A stretch of DNA of 64,000 nucleotides from Hysterangium stoloniferum (GCA_015178975.1 WHVD01000162.1:62001-126000); one strand, 5' to 3'. Shown: positions 35,278-48,347, counted from the stretch's first letter. Notes: a model not told the origin generated them from the sequence alone. Made by a program: numbers and translations.

Positions 35278-35290
35278 GAATATATATAAG
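35278..35290 (+). promoter_or_regulatory. TATA box of the second MLKL-like gene
   Basis: AATATATATAAGG, about 50 bp upstream of the ATG at 35339, followed by a CT-rich leader (CCTCTCCCTTTCCC), the usual arrangement for fungal promoters. Confidence 0.6.
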
Positions 35291-35338
35291 GATCTTTGAC
35301 AGACATTCTCAGACATCCAACCTCTCCCTTTCCCAAAG

Positions 35339-38261
35339 ATGGACTTTGCACTCATTTTCCTGCAGCTAGCGGAGGTTCCGATACAAGGTCCCGAAGCAGA
35401 TGCCGCGGTTGGCGTTCTGATCGAAGTAATGAACGCGGTAACAGTAAGTGGCGGCCATCGACGGCTACAATTATCTTAGACCGGAACAAAAGTTAATGCT
35501 ACGATAAGGTGGAAAAATACAATAACGTGAACCTAAACCTCCTCATCCATGAAGCTGCAACTCGCCTTGTCATCATAGCAGAGTATACCCATGGTCAGTG
35601 GGATCATGTACCTGGCGAGTTAAAGGCCTGTTTAGATGAATTTACCGAGTAAGCAAATATAATTTTTCACTTATAGCATTTACGTCCAATATATCGACAT
35701 TTTATGGAGGTTTTTACAAAAACTCCTGAAGGTGGCAAAAAAGAGCCTCACCTCCTCCTGGGGTTCTGTACTTCGGTATCGCACTCGTGAGCAACAGATA
35801 ATGTGTCTGGCCGAAGAATTAAGGAATTTCGAATATCCGATCTTCGTAATTTTTCCCGTTTTAACGTCTGAAGAAAAAATACTGAAGCTTCATTTGAAGC
35901 TGGCGATTAGACTCAATACATTACTCACCATGAACGAAGTGTTGTCCAGATTGGCGTCACGCAATTTAGCAAATGTGGACCTCCGTGCAGATGTGCGCCT
36001 CCTGGCGAATTCGAACTCGCCACTTGCTCTGATGGGTAGAAACACCATAATGGCTGAATTGGCTGGAACTGACGTACACATCCCGAGTTATAAATGTGCA
36101 TGTTGTCCCACACTGACTAAATAACCTTCAGCTGGCATACTACATCAAAGAAGAATTTACGGATATTCGGCTGATTTGCCCAGACCATTCTCCTCTGCCT
36201 GAAAAAGCACCTGACTATTTAGGTGTATCCGTTACATTGCATGAAGCACGTCACAAAAGTGGCCACGCCCTCATTGTCAAAAGGTATGAAGGACACGGCA
36301 AAAACGAAAGTCAGGAGAGAAGACAGAAAGCCGTTAGTCCGAGCTAAATCGAATTTTTATAGCTACTTACCCTTATCGAGGTAGTTTTTCAATATGCTGA
36401 ATTATTACAAAACATCTTGGTATTCAAATTCACTAATTTGTTGTTTTCCGACATTCCAAACAAGATGATAATAAACAGGGATCCTAATAACCTTCAGCTG
36501 ATTGGATTCGGTTCTTGGAAAGATGATATCCTCTTTCACGTCTATCAATGCCCACAGAATAATGTGGAGCGCTTCCAGGATTGGCTCACTAGAACCATTG
36601 GGTCGTGTCCGACGGAAACTATAGAAGGGCTATATCACATGGTATGACTGGCATGAAACACTATTAGCGGAACTGAAGCTATCGTGACCCATTAGAAGGA
36701 GTCTTTCAAGGTCAATTCAGTGACAATCGGCTGCTATCCTGTATATGAACTTACCTATATACTATAGCAACTGATTGATTTCCAACTTCGACGAAAGATT
36801 TGCTGCGCACTCCCTCCAGTAAGTCTATCTCTCGGTTATGAGCTGCTCCACAATTTTCTAGTTTTCTTCAGGTGTAGTGGACATACGCGCCCGGGGTGGG
36901 AAGTTGCAATGGTCACTCATATACAGCGGGGAATTTACAGACGGCCTACCAGACGTGGTATCCAAATTTTCCTCTACTCCTCCTAATAAACTACTTATGG
37001 CCTTAATTTACAGACAGAAACTGCAGTTGGGTATAGTCAGATTGATATTGTATCTGACTTGTAGGTATAACCTCTCATAAAAGTATCCATCTCACTAGCA
37101 TCAATAGTCAGCCTCAGAAAGGCATCAGCATTATATGTGGATTTTTTGCGGGAGCCCTGCATTGGATGTCGGACACCACCACCAACATTCACTCTGTTGT
37201 CAATATTGATCGTCAGATGACTATTGAAGATGTCGGCAAGTCGTTATTTGCTCATCAGTGGCTGGGGCCAGTAAGAGCGCTGGTCCAATGCGATGTTCCC
37301 ATTGCTCTGGGTGATATAGGGTATATTCCCAATGCATCTTCCGGAGATACCTGGACATTTCAGGTCGTCGGAAACATCCATAATCTCATGCTCGAACTTC
37401 CTCTTGCGTCTAATTCAGTATGGTCGGGCAAACTTCGACCAGCAGACACCCCACGTTGGGAATATGAGGAGTGTAATAAACCAATGCGTCCCGACCCTGA
37501 TATTATTGCTTTTGAAGGTAGAGAAGTGTATAAAAGGTATGCTGTGACCTCCTAACTTTGTCCCTGCCATCTGACGTCACTTCAATAGATACACCTTGAC
37601 CTACGATGGTCCGCCTGCCCCGTCGGTGACTTCGTGGTGGAATAATAGTTACAGTTGGATAAGCCCAAGAGAAATATGGAAGTTCTTCTCACGTCATGTC
37701 CTACAATTTGTGAGTGATCACAGTTTGCCCATATCCCCCTATGAGCTGCGACTTGGTAAGGCCTGAGGGATATCTGCACCTCATATTATTATTGATCTTT
37801 CTCAAAGTAACGCTTGTTAATGTGGAGTCTGCATATTCATTGGAATTTGATGAAGAGTGCGTGAAACTCTCGTCTACGAAATTACATTTCCTTAAATTAT
37901 TTTACTAGCGATATTGAGCCCCCTTGGGATGAAAGCTACGCATCGGAGGCGGCGTCTGTTCCCATCCACCACCGCCAGCCACCAACAGTATATGTGTTTG
38001 AACCCCTTGAAGAATGCGTGTTGAAATGCTCAGGGGGGCCTGCTGTTTCCAAAATAAGACGAGCATCGTTCTCTCCCGAACCGGACTGGATCCACGAGTC
38101 ACCATGGCCAGTGAATACGGAGTGTCGTAATGGATTTACTTTGACCAACTATGAGGAAGAGTGAGTGCCAAACGAGGGTTCGTGAGCATAGACTGACACT
38201 GCCACTATATTGAAGTTACCTGATTGAGTATTACCAGCTCCCAGTGGGTACAGCGGCGTGA
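35339..38261 (+). CDS. MLKL/HeLo-like helical bundle + kinase-like protein (paralogue B)
   Basis: Multi-exon, roughly 700 residues. Introns I can place: 35444-35508, 35649-35709, 36074-36131, 36333-36384, 36420-36478, 36642-36777, 36819-36871, 37061-37107, 37537-37588, 37756-37807, 37857-37908 and 38161-38215, all GT-AG. Exon 1 MDFALIFLQLAEVPIQ and the helices to FLQKLLKVAKKSLTSS and QQIMCLAEELRNF form the bundle. The kinase-like part has YLGVSVTLHEARHKSGH, ALIVKRYEG (beta3-type Lys) and DPNNLQLIGFGSW, with no HRD or DFG seen. The C-terminal region has CGFFAGALHWMS, CDVPIALGDIGYIP, VVGNIHNLMLEL, WISPREIWKFFS and EYYQLPVG. No stop interrupts it. Function by analogy only: MLKL-type bundles can act on membranes in cell death. 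Confidence 0.75.
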
Positions 38262-39112
38262 CCTTAAGCAAGGCAATAACTGGCCCATAAAAACGATGAA
38301 TGCGCACTAGCTTCAAACTGGCTACGGTTATGAGAAATAGGTTCAATCGCTAAGTGTTTGCGTGGGTAGGAGGAAGGGATACGTGCGTAATGTCGCGTAC
38401 GGGAGCCTTAGGAGTGGATAGGGATTATTTTACTTTGTATTATTGTGCGACCAACTCTTATCTATTTTCAATATTGGCCTTTTTTAGAGTATTGGCACTG
38501 GTAGCCTGTGAATTATATTCAGGAAAATAGGGCGTCATTTAGTAGTATGTCTCGTGCTCCATCTGGCTGCTTGGTGTGCAGCAGGTCTAGTCGAACACTC
38601 TCTTCGATCCCCCTATTAATTGACCTCTATAGAGATTATCATAAATGTATGTAGCTCACGGTAGTATAGGGAAGTTTAGAGCCATGCCTGGGAGAATGAC
38701 TAAATAAAAATATATAAATTTCAGTCATGCGGGAAATAGCAAATTATATTGCTGGCTACCGTACTAAAACATAACTAAAGAACAAATAAGTGGCACTAGT
38801 ATCCGAGATAGATAATTGGCTTTACACTTCAGTTATGCGGGGGATGGCAAGCTGAAATGTGACATCGTATTAGGTTTATAAATCAGATAAAGCAGACCAA
38901 AAATGGAAGAAAAACATATGAGAGTGTGAAATCGGAGTTAATGGTAAGCAATTGGCAACGACTGAGATAAGAGAATGTCGAGAATTGTTTGGTTGTAATC
39001 ATGTAAGTATATATATGCGTGTAGTTGTCACTTGAACGTTCCCAAATTCCCGACGACGGTACGTAAGACGTAATAGTGGTCGCGAGCGACGTTACTTTCG
39101 GAGCTCGTTTAC
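38262..39112. other. No supported gene
   Basis: AT-rich 3' flank. Two loosely similar segments occur near 38700-38760 and 38815-38860 (CAGTCATGCGGGAAATAGCAA against CAGTTATGCGGGGGATGGCAA). Confidence 0.35.
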
Positions 39113-39425
39113 ATGCGTTATGATGGGACGGGGATTATCGAATATAAATCCCAAATGGATTCCATTAGGCTCAAGCTGTTGGACGCTGGCCACATTATTA
39201 TGGATGCAGATTATCTTAGCCTATTTATGAGCACCCTACCCGAAGATTTTGACTCTTTAGTTCGTGCGTGGTGTTGGACGAGCAAATAGATCTATTGCGT
39301 CGCCACCGCTCTTTTGCGCAACCTGACAGAGGATCAAGCCGTGCTCAAGCCGGCGGAAGCGAAATTACATGAGCGACAGACAAAGAAAACTACGGAAGGG
39401 TACGTGGAAGGGTGTGAGAGAACAT
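39113..39425 (+). pseudogene. copia gag (UBN2-type) relic
   Basis: Frame from ATG 39113: MRYDGTGIIEYKSQMDS, LLDAGHIIMDADYLSLFMST, LPEDFDSLVRAW, a stop, then LTEDQAVLKPAEAKLHERQ. The order of a spaced helix, LPEDFDSL and a terminal Leu-x-x-x-Glu helix is that of copia gag proteins. No LTR or pol is seen beside it. It belongs to a different lineage from the copia element at 40661. Confidence 0.6.
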
Positions 39426-39759
39426 AAGCTACTCGAAGTCTTTGATGACTATCGAGTGCGAAATGAGACGAGATGAGATGAGAAACTGTTGAAATATTAG
39501 CATTATGTAAGCTACCTTTGGTAAGCTGGAATGAAGTGTAGGGCAACTGTATAGTTGCATTATGCTTATGAATACTATATAATATAGAGACCGATTGTGT
39601 AACCTCTCAGTGAAGGTTTATCACTCACTGAGAGCATTATTTAGAACTGCACAAATAATCTCAACAGAAATGATGATGGAAAATGACACATATATATACC
39701 TGATGTGAACAAAGAAAAGAGGAAAACAATGGAAGTGGCACAAAGGAACAGAGTGGCAC

Positions 39760-40532
39760 TGTTATGACTGGAAAACCTGCTGGACTCCGGGCACTAACTT
39801 ATATGCACCCGCACCCTACACACACCAATTATCAGTTTACTGGAAAACCTGCTGGACTCTGTATGTCAGACCTGTCCATGCTCGACCCTCATTACTTCAT
39901 GTATCAGTCACCAGAATACCCACTGGACTCTGTCTCTGCCTATCTCTGATCCTGTCCCACACATCAGTCACTGGACCCCACTCAGAAAACCCATCATCCC
40001 TCTAACAGAGCCCCCTTCCCGTGTTAGTCAAATGACCTGTCACGATTTGGACTCCACTCCGTTCTGTCCCATTCCTAACACCAAATTTGGTGTCTACTAT
40101 TCTCATTTTATGTTTTGCTAGTTTCATTTCATCATCACTGGATTTGGTATGTTATTCATTCCACGCTCTATATAGTCTGGCAGATGTTGTACATACAATC
40201 CAGTCAGAAAATTGGCTTAGATTCCCCCCAGTAATCTAATACATTTTCTGTTCTAAACTCCTCCTTGAATCACACTGCTCTCGCTAGTTGGAGCCCACAG
40301 GCTCTGACGCATCTATCTCTCTTATTTATCTCGACTCCCCGACCTCTCAACCCACGACCTCTGACCTACGACTCCTCGACCCACAAACCCCACCTGGACT
40401 CCTGGGATCCCTGTCCACCTGGCTGAAATTGGACAACATGATCTCACGAGGGTGCAGCCTATAAGCTGAAGCCAAGTCTTACTGGATATCCTGCGGGTTT
40501 CTCTGGAAACCCACTGTGTATGTACCCTAACA
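39760..40532 (+). mobile_element. LTR, family X
   Basis: TGTTATGACTGG...CCCTAACA, collinear with 22713-23716 without its minisatellite. Its flanks (GGCAC and CTTAT) do not match, so it has been rearranged. An extra internal X fragment follows directly. Confidence 0.82.
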
Positions 40533-40660
40533 CTTATCTATCTTGACTCCCCGACCTCTTGACCCATGAACCCTGCCTGGACTCCCCAGGATTCCCATCC
40601 ACCCATTGAAATTAAACAAGACGATCTCGTGAGGGCACAGCCTATAAGCTGAAGCCAAGT
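40533..40660 (+). repeat. Internal fragment of an X LTR
   Basis: Repeats the X segment from the TATCTATC...GACTCCCCGACCTC part through the shared box (GCCTATAAGCTGAAGCCAAG). It is then cut by the copia LTR at 40661. Confidence 0.8.
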
Positions 40661-41874
40661 TGTGATGTATCCAGTTGATTTTCACAATTTTTCCCTTAAT
40701 TTTCCCAAATTTATTTCAATTTATTTCCATTTATTTTATTTTATTTATTATTCCAAGAATATGGCTATTTCCTTTTAACTTCGCATACTCAAAGCTTCGA
40801 ATGATGTCACATTACATAATCGAAGCCTAGAGCACCCCAAAGTTAAGATTAATAAGCCAATTTATCTATTTTTAGTGATTTGGCCCCTTTTCTCATAATC
40901 ACTGCATATATGCACACTTTTTCAGCACTATCACATGATATTACATAATCATCAACTCAATGATGCATCCACAAGTCGATGCGTGGCATTTCCATAGCCG
41001 AGTGGCTGGTTTCATCCAAATTCAGTGCTGGAAGCTGTTCTGCTTCCACCCTCAGCCATCCTGGGCCTATTTTCTGACTTGACCAGCTCAGATCTTCGAG
41101 TCAGGTGATAGCTATGATATCATAGTGGAATTATGGAAACCTGTAGAAGCTTCTAATAATTTTCCTATTTAGTTATTTAGATATTATTATTAAGCAGAAC
41201 TCTCTATATATATAAAAAGAGGCCTAAATCACTGAATAAAAAAATCTACTTTACTACTATCAACAGCACCAGCTCAGAAGCTTATCTAATAGTCCTAAGG
41301 ACAATAATAGCCTTAGTCTGATATCTAACTGCAAGCACCTACACTTGCAGAATCTTGAACTCTTTGTCAGCACTCTTGAACTTAGCTAATTCATCTAAGT
41401 TCCCTCAGCTTCCCAGAAACCTTTAGGCTTACTAATCACTTAAGTACTGTAAATCTAAATTCTTATTACTGAAATCCCTGCCTGTTTAGGTTATTCAAGA
41501 GCCCACTTTAACAGCACAGTTAATTGATCTTTAAACAAACACTTGGATATTTGACTCTTGGACAACCTCTCTATTTATAAATTATTTAACAGCTTGTTAA
41601 ATCTTTATAAATAGTAAACTAAAAGGCTACAAGAAAGTGAAGGCTTATGACAAGTTTCTGCCGACTTATTGCACATATATTCAGCTCCTGAACCTTTATT
41701 CTCAAGAAGAAATTAACTCTCATAAAGCACATCACTACAAGTTCATCTGAATTTGTCAAGAGACCAAACAAATATTGACTTTAGTTGTTTAAGCTTAATA
41801 GTGCAGCTAATTAATCTATCAGTATTTGAATTACCTTTATTTGTTTATTTCTTGAATCCCTTGCTGTGTCAACA
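40661..41874 (+). repeat. 5' LTR of a copia element
   Basis: 1214 bp, TGTGATGTATCC...GTGTCAACA, with promoter-like TATATATATAAAAAGAGG near 41209-41222. It directly precedes the copia gag region and lacks the SINE carried by the copy at 25679. Confidence 0.72.
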
Positions 41875-41907
41875 TTTGTTAAACTATTTGAGAGAGTAAA
41901 CAGCTGA

Positions 41908-41981
41908 ATCCATTACACAAGTCCTACCAACTTTCCTGTGGGTTTCTCTGGAAACCCTCCATGTACACATGCTTAACAGGC
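41908..41981 (+). repeat. Terminal scrap of an X LTR in the copia leader
   Basis: AAGTCCTACCAACTTTCC...CATGCTTAACA matches the last 60-70 bp of X LTRs and lies between the copia LTR and gag. Confidence 0.65.
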
Positions 41982-42597
41982 ACAAAGCACAAAGCATGTC
42001 ACTGGGATGTGTCTTGCCACATGCCTCCTTGAATTTGTCTAAATCAATTATGTCAATGACAATCAATTATGATGTTGACACTGTTGAAGAAGTCATCAAT
42101 AAGCTTGAACAGGTCAAAATTAGAAAAGAAATATATCCTATACACCAAAGGTTCCACATTTTGTGCCCAGAGGGGTATGAGTTTAAAGGGGAATGTTTTG
42201 AAATACATAGGGGTTGTCAATGTGGTTGTGCTGCCATTGCATGTAGAATGATCAGTAGGAGTAACTCCCAATCAGGTTGTTTTAAATGCAGGGATTTGTC
42301 ACATTGGGCAAGGGACTGTCCTAAAAGAAAACAGAAATTTAATCAATGAACTGACAGCCAGAAGAACCCTAATAGAAGAATTGACTCATCTGGAAATCAG
42401 TCATCATCACCCTCTGTTGCAAGTAGGGGTATGTTCACCACCATAGAATCTACATTCTTCTTGAGTAAGGAGAGTGCAAAACATAAATTTTTTCTGGATT
42501 CCACAGCATCAGGACATTATGTGCCAAGTATGCAAGACTTACGCAATTTTATGGCATATAGAAACCCAAAGAAAATACAGATGGTGAATGGTGCTTA

Positions 42598-44200
42598 CAG
42601 TAAGCAAAAAAAGGGTTGCAATGTTCAGTGAATTTTAACTCAAATGCTTATAACTCCAGAAATAAATTAGCTAAAATTAGAAAAGAATATACGTTAGAAT
42701 GCCCTGTTTCTGAACTTTAACATGATAAGCAAGTTTGTTCAAAAGTATTCACTCATCGTTGAGATATTAAATATTGTGTACAGGAGTATCATTGCAACCC
42801 TTTTTTTGCTTTCATTTTATAAACATAAAGCTATGCATTCTAGTACTTGGTATGACCTCCTTTAGCCTTGACCACTGCTGCAACCCTCCTAGGCATACTT
42901 TCAATCAAATTCTGGCACACCTCTGGCATTATTTTGTCCCACTCTACTTGTACCCTCTCCCACAGCTCCAATATCCCTCCTGGGGCCCTCTCATGCTCTC
43001 CCAGCTCCTTTTTCAGATGATCCCAGAGATGTTCAATAGGATTGAGGTGAGGGGACTGTGCTGGCCAAGGAAGGACCTTATATCCATGATCTTCAAACCA
43101 AGTTGTAGCTTTCTTGGACTTGTGCTTGGGATCATTATCCTGCTGGAAGATGATAGTGGAGGGATTCTTGCCATAGAAGGCAAGGCTTTCCTGGAGTTCA
43201 TCTTGCAGAATCTTGGTGTATAACTCTCCATCCATTCTCCCATCAATCTTGCATGCATACCCAACTCCCCCCCACAGCATGCAGCCCCACATCACAGAGA
43301 TCCACCCCCAAACTTTACAGTCTCCTTCACAAGCCTATCACTCCAGACCCTCCCCTGCCTTCTTCCAAGCTCACCTCTTCCCATCTGACCCCAGCCTATT
43401 TATTTTGGTCTCATCAGACCATACAACAGTCTTCCAGTCCTCTATAGTCCAATCCAAATGCGCCAGAGCAAAATCCATCCTCTCCTTCCTATGCCTCTTG
43501 GTAAGAAGGGGCTTCTTGGCCTTTACCACAGCTTTCATACCAGCTAACTTCAGGTGGTTCCGAGTTGTCTGGGATGTGAGAGACTGGTTGATAGTGTTCT
43601 GAAGGATCTGGGTGATCTAAGAGGCATTTTCAGCCTTCCCTGAGGTGATGAGATACTGGGCATAGTGACTATCAGCCTCAGAAAGCTTGGAAGGACATCC
43701 ACCAGTAGGCTTCTGCAGGGAAGGATGGTGTTTTCTGCAAAGTCTAGAGATGGTACTAATGTGTAGACTAGTGGATGATGAGATCTGGTGGGCAGAATGA
43801 CCAGAATCCAAGAGGGAGAGGATGTGTTTGCATTTAGAAGTAGAAAGAGGCTGCATGTTGGAATCAACAAGACTGTTGTCTGTTTGTCATGTGTTGAATG
43901 TTTTGTACATGTCACATGATCACACAATCAAATACAACCTAACAATGGATCAGAAACACCAGTACAACCTGCCCTTTCATCTACAGAATGAAAGCAAAAA
44001 AAGGGTTGCAATGATACTCCTGTACATTTAATCTCTCAACAATGAGTGAATATTTTTGAACAAACTTGGTTATCATGTTAAAGTTCAGAAACAGGGCTTT
44101 CTAACTTATATTTTTCCCTAATTTTAGCTAATTTATTTCCAGAGTTATAAGCATTTGAGTTGAAATTTACTGAACATTGCAACCCTTTTTTTGCTTACTG
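42598..44200 (-). mobile_element. Tc1/mariner element with palindromic ends (Tc1-A)
   Basis: CAGTAAGCAAAAAAAGGG...CCCTTTTTTTGCTTACTG flanked by TA (42596-42597, 44201-44202). Each end of about 220 bp has a second, inverted copy of the terminal motif at its inner edge (about 42786-42815 and 43990-44020), so the motif occurs four times in alternating orientation. It is inserted in the copia protease region. Confidence 0.9.
42840..43927 (-). pseudogene. Tc1 transposase of Tc1-A, broken
   Basis: A DDE transposase that would cut and paste the element. On the minus strand: HTH-like QISSSTSLHISTISRLCRKH, GMKAVVKAKKPLLTKRHRKE, WSDETKINRLGSDGK (first Asp), FQQDNDPKHKSKKA (second Asp) and SPHLNPIEHLW (Glu). 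There are 34 residues between the last two acids (DD34E). A TAG at 43617-43619, a TGA after GSDGKR and a frameshift near 43320 disable it. It ends KAKGGHTKY. Confidence 0.88.
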
Positions 44201-45692
44201 TATATCCATGCTAAGGGTATCAGCACTTTGTGATTTAAAGTGTCAAATTTTGGGCCGGAATTCATGGGCAAAATCCCCAATGTTGAATGGACTCCCAAAG
44301 TCAAGGTGACTCCTTAACCCAGTGCAATTCTTCAAAGATGGTTATTGCATTATGCTGAGTAAAAGTGGTTCAACTGTTATTGATCCTTCTGGCTGCACTC
44401 TCATTGAGGTGCATGAGAGAGGTAATGTTTATCCTTTTCAGTTGGACACAATTTCCACATTGCCAGAAATATGTGAATATATGAATCAATCAGACAACAA
44501 ATTGAAGAATAGGCTGGAAGACATACCTATAGTCTTTTCTGAAAATTCAAAATGTAACATAATGAAATGGCATCAGTATTTGGGGCATTTGAATATGAAC
44601 ACTATTAGGAATCTTGCACATCATTTTGCAACTGGGATAAAATTTGATGAAATTTGATTGTCCTGAGGGCAACTGTATTGCATATATTAAAAGCAAACAG
44701 TATAGGAGCCCATTCAAAACTGGACAATCCAGAGCAAACAAATTAGGTAAATTGCTCCATATGGACCTGGCAGGACCTACATATGGAAATGATTAGTTTT
44801 GACCAAAAATGACACTCCATTATTGTTGTCAATGATTTTTCCCATGCTGGATGGGTCAACATGTTAGGAAGCAAGCTGGAAGTGGTGCACAAAATACAGG
44901 AATATCTAACTCAGCTGGAGATGTTATTCGAAAATAGAGTCCAGGGAGTTATGACACATAATGGAACTAAGCTAATAAATTCAGAATTTAGGAATTACTT
45001 ATGATCAAAAGGAATAGCATTATTTACCTCAGTACTGTACACATCACAGCAGAATGGTGTTGCAGAAAGGGGAATATGCACAATTACAGAAGGGCATGAA
45101 CTATGTTGTATATGATGAAAATAGCTAAAGAAGCTCAACCCCTATTATGTATATGGATTGAAACTTCCCAAGTTTTTATGGTCAATCATGGTGAAAATGA
45201 TGACTGACCAGAGGAATTGCAGTCCATCATGTGCTAACAATGGACATACACTGCTTGAACATATTACACATGAAAACCCAGATTTGTCACATCTGTATAT
45301 ATTTGGAAGTCCAGTTAGTGTGGTAATTCCTAAACAAAAATGCCAGAAAAGGGACTCACATTTGAGGATGGGTTATTTGGTGTGGTTTCCTGGAACAAGA
45401 CAAATCAAAAAGGTACAAGATGTGATATTCCATGAGGATGCTATGACATTACCATCACTGGTGCTATATGGAGATGAGGTCAATTCAAGAAAGTAATGAA
45501 TGTATCTCTGATTCAACCAGCAATGAGTGAGCCTCAGCCCAGGCTTACAATTAAAGTCCCACTTCATCCTGGTATTTATCAACCTAGTGAAGGGAAGGAT
45601 AAACAACTAGAAGAACATGTTTAGTTTTGAACATACTAGATTATCTATAGGGTATGACAAGAGCTGGAAAAATTTGCAATGGAGTTAGTAGT

Positions 45693-46912
45693 TGTTAAGT
45701 TCCGAACAAAGGGATAGGCTCCAAGGAAGTCCCACAGAGTGTTTCCAGTAATTATTCCGAACACACACTTTCTTCCAGGAAATGTCCCATGGAGTCCCCA
45801 GGTAATAAGTCTGGGGGAGTTTCCAAGGATATTAGTACAAGGGAGTGTGGTATCAGAATAATTACCAGAAGTGTGTAATACTGCTGAGATGGACTTGGCT
45901 TCAGCTTATGGGCTGCGCCCTCATACACTCATTCAGGTGTCCATATTTCGAGCTGACAGAATGCATACAGGAAGATGTAGATTCCGGAGTTCCTGTGGGA
46001 GTTCTGGGAATTGAGCATGCAGACACACAAGAGGACTAGAGACTGGATCAGGGGTGTACTTGTTTGAGATTGAAACTGGATTCTAAGTACATGAATATAG
46101 GAGACTAATATAGACTGTGAAATGTAATAATACCAAATCTGGTTTTAATGAGGGGCAGGACTATTAAACATAAAACAAAACAAGTAAATACTAAACTGGG
46201 AATTAGGGATGGAATGGAACAGGAGCGGAGAACAAATCATGACAGGTCATTAGACCATAATGGGAATGGGGCTCAGTTAGAGGGGTTCTGGGGAGTCCGG
46301 TCAGGGTCTGGTGACTGGTCCATGAGATAGAGTGTCAGGTGTATATTGGGTGGAGTCCGGAGTCTGGTGGAGTCTGACGACTGGTACATGAGACACATGA
46401 CAGACCATTTGACCATAACGGGAGCAGGGTTCTATGCTCTGTTAGAGGGGTTCCAGGAGTCCAGTTGGAGTCTGGTGATGAGTACATGAGACACAGAGAG
46501 TCGGGTATAAGCAGGTTGATGTCCGGGTCTGGCGGAGTCTGAGGACTGGTGTATATGACACAGTGTCAGATATAGACAGGTTGAGGTGCAAGTCTGGTGG
46601 AGTCCGACAACTGGTGCATATGGGGTTGACGTGCAGGTCCTGGGAGTCCAGTTGGAGTCCAGTTTGGGAGATGACCAAGAACATGCAATGAAGTTAAATG
46701 TCAAAGGGGGAGTCTGATGGATTCTGGGTCATAACAGAGGGTGTCAAGTTGGGAGCAGATAGGGTGGGGTGCATACAGAGAGTCAGGCATAAACAAGTTG
46801 ACATGTTGGCTCCAGTGGAAACTCTGGTTGTAACTATACAATATAGAGGGTTGGGAGCATGTAGGACAGGGTCCGGGAGCCCAGAGGCCAGCGGGTTTTC
46901 CAGTTTCTGACA
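45693..46912 (-). mobile_element. Solo LTR with tandemly varied interior
   Basis: TGTTAAGTTCC...TTTCTGACA, flanked by GTAGT (45688-45692, 46913-46917). Carries the shared box at 45894-45925. Its 3' half repeats a unit of about 80-100 bp with GGAGTCTGRNGACTGGTRCATGAGACA-like cores. It interrupts the copia gene; joining the flanks gives GTTAGTAGTGCAGTG. Confidence 0.85.
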
Positions 46913-47245
46913 GTAGTGCAGTGATAACAGAAGAACATATGGATGATGAACCAGTCATATTTTCTGTGATGACAAGAGATCCCACAATTGAGGAAGTGTT
47001 GAATATACCTGGAGAGGAAGGTAAAGCCTGGGAGAAAGTGAGGCAGGCTGAATGGAAGAATAGGAAGCCCCCTTTTTTTTTGGCAGACAATGGTCATATC
47101 CTCCTTCATCAGTTTGATAGGCCAAGGGTATTGGATTTTGGTCCTATTCCCTTCCTTTTCCCAATGCAGCATGTCTACTGGGAGGTTCAGTTGGGGCATC
47201 CTTCTGAGAAGGCCTCCTTGTCTTCATCCTCCAAGTCAGAATCAT

Positions 47246-48106
47246 TGTTAAGGGGTGCATGTGGAGCTTATCAGTGGGTTTCCAGAGAAACCCATGGGAA
47301 AGCTGGTAGGACTTGGCTTCAGCTTACAGGCTGTGCCCTCACAAGATTGTGTCATCCAATTTCAGATGGGCGGACAGGAATCCCAGGGAGTCTGGGAGTA
47401 GTTGGTGGGTTGAGAGGTCAGAGGGTTGACTGTGGGAATCCCATGGAAGTCGAGGGGTCAGGTGGTGATGAGTTGGAGGTCAATTAATAGATAGGTCGGA
47501 GCCCATAGGCCCTGACAAGGTAAATAGCAGTGTGTTTCAAAGAGGAGATTAGAGCGGAAAATGTACTGAGATTACTGGGGGGAATCTAGCTGATTTTCTG
47601 ACTGGATTGTATGTACAACATCTGCCAGACTATATAGACTGTGGAATGTATGTCATATCAAATCCAGTAATAATGAAATCCAAACTAGTAATCATGAAAC
47701 AAAATAAGTAAACACCAAATTTGGTGTTAGAAACAGAATGGAGCGGAGTGGAGTCCAAAATGTGACAGATCATTAGACCATAATGGGAATGGGGTGGGAG
47801 TGGAGTCCAAAATGTGACAGGTCATTTGACCATAATGGGAATGGGGCTCAGTTAGAGAGCTGACAGGTTTTCCAAGTGGAGTCTGGTGACTGATGTGTGG
47901 GACAGGGTCAGGGATAGACAGGGAAGATGTGTGCAGGGTCTGGGCGGGTATTCCAGTGACTGGTACATAAGATAACAAAGGTTGGGCGTGGACAGGTCTG
48001 ATGTCTGGGTTCTGGGGGTATTCCGGTAAACTGATAACTGGTGCATGTATGATGCAGGTGCATATAGGGTAGTGCCCAGAGTCCAGCAGGTTTTCCAGTC
48101 ATAACA
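47246..48106 (-). mobile_element. Solo LTR, family X
   Basis: TGTTAAGG...GTCATAACA with ATCAT on both sides (47241-47245, 48107-48111). Shared box at 47311-47342. Confidence 0.93.
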
Positions 48107-48347
48107 ATCATGTACAGTATCAATGTAGGGAGGGGACCTGGGTCAAAAGGGAAGGTCTCCTCTAGGATGTATCCCTTACTAACACATCAGGACTGATTAA
48201 TTAATACTTCCTCATCTATGATTTCTTCCATCAAGAGTGTAAAGTTGTTGGACAATACATGGTGGATGTGAACAAAGAACATTAGTATTAGTAAGCAACT
48301 GTACAGTAGTTACTTATCAAAGTATGACTTTTATTAACAAAACAAAT

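Larger units (their letters stand above)
41969..47071 (+). pseudogene. Ty1/copia polyprotein, broken and nested
   Basis: Gag part to 42349 with CCHC knuckle CFKCRDLSHWARDC. Protease near 42480-42530 (KFFLDSTASGHYVPS, with the DS/TA active-site triplet). The Tc1 element 42598-44200 interrupts. Then come the integrase leader WHQYLGHLNMNTIRNLAHHF, core pieces LLHMDLAGPTYGND and SQQNGVAERGICTI, and FLWSIMVKMMTDQRN to ELFILG-like SHLYIFGSPVSVV. An LTR interrupts at 45693-46912, followed by the pre-RT segment DPTIEEVLNI and WEKVRQAEWKN. The rest of reverse transcriptase, RNase H and the 3' LTR are absent. Many stops; not functional. Confidence 0.78.

Noticed and set aside
46921..47245. A single gene spanning 46921-47487
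   Set aside because: The first part is the copia pre-RT segment, the middle is antisense to decayed gag, and the end lies inside an X LTR.
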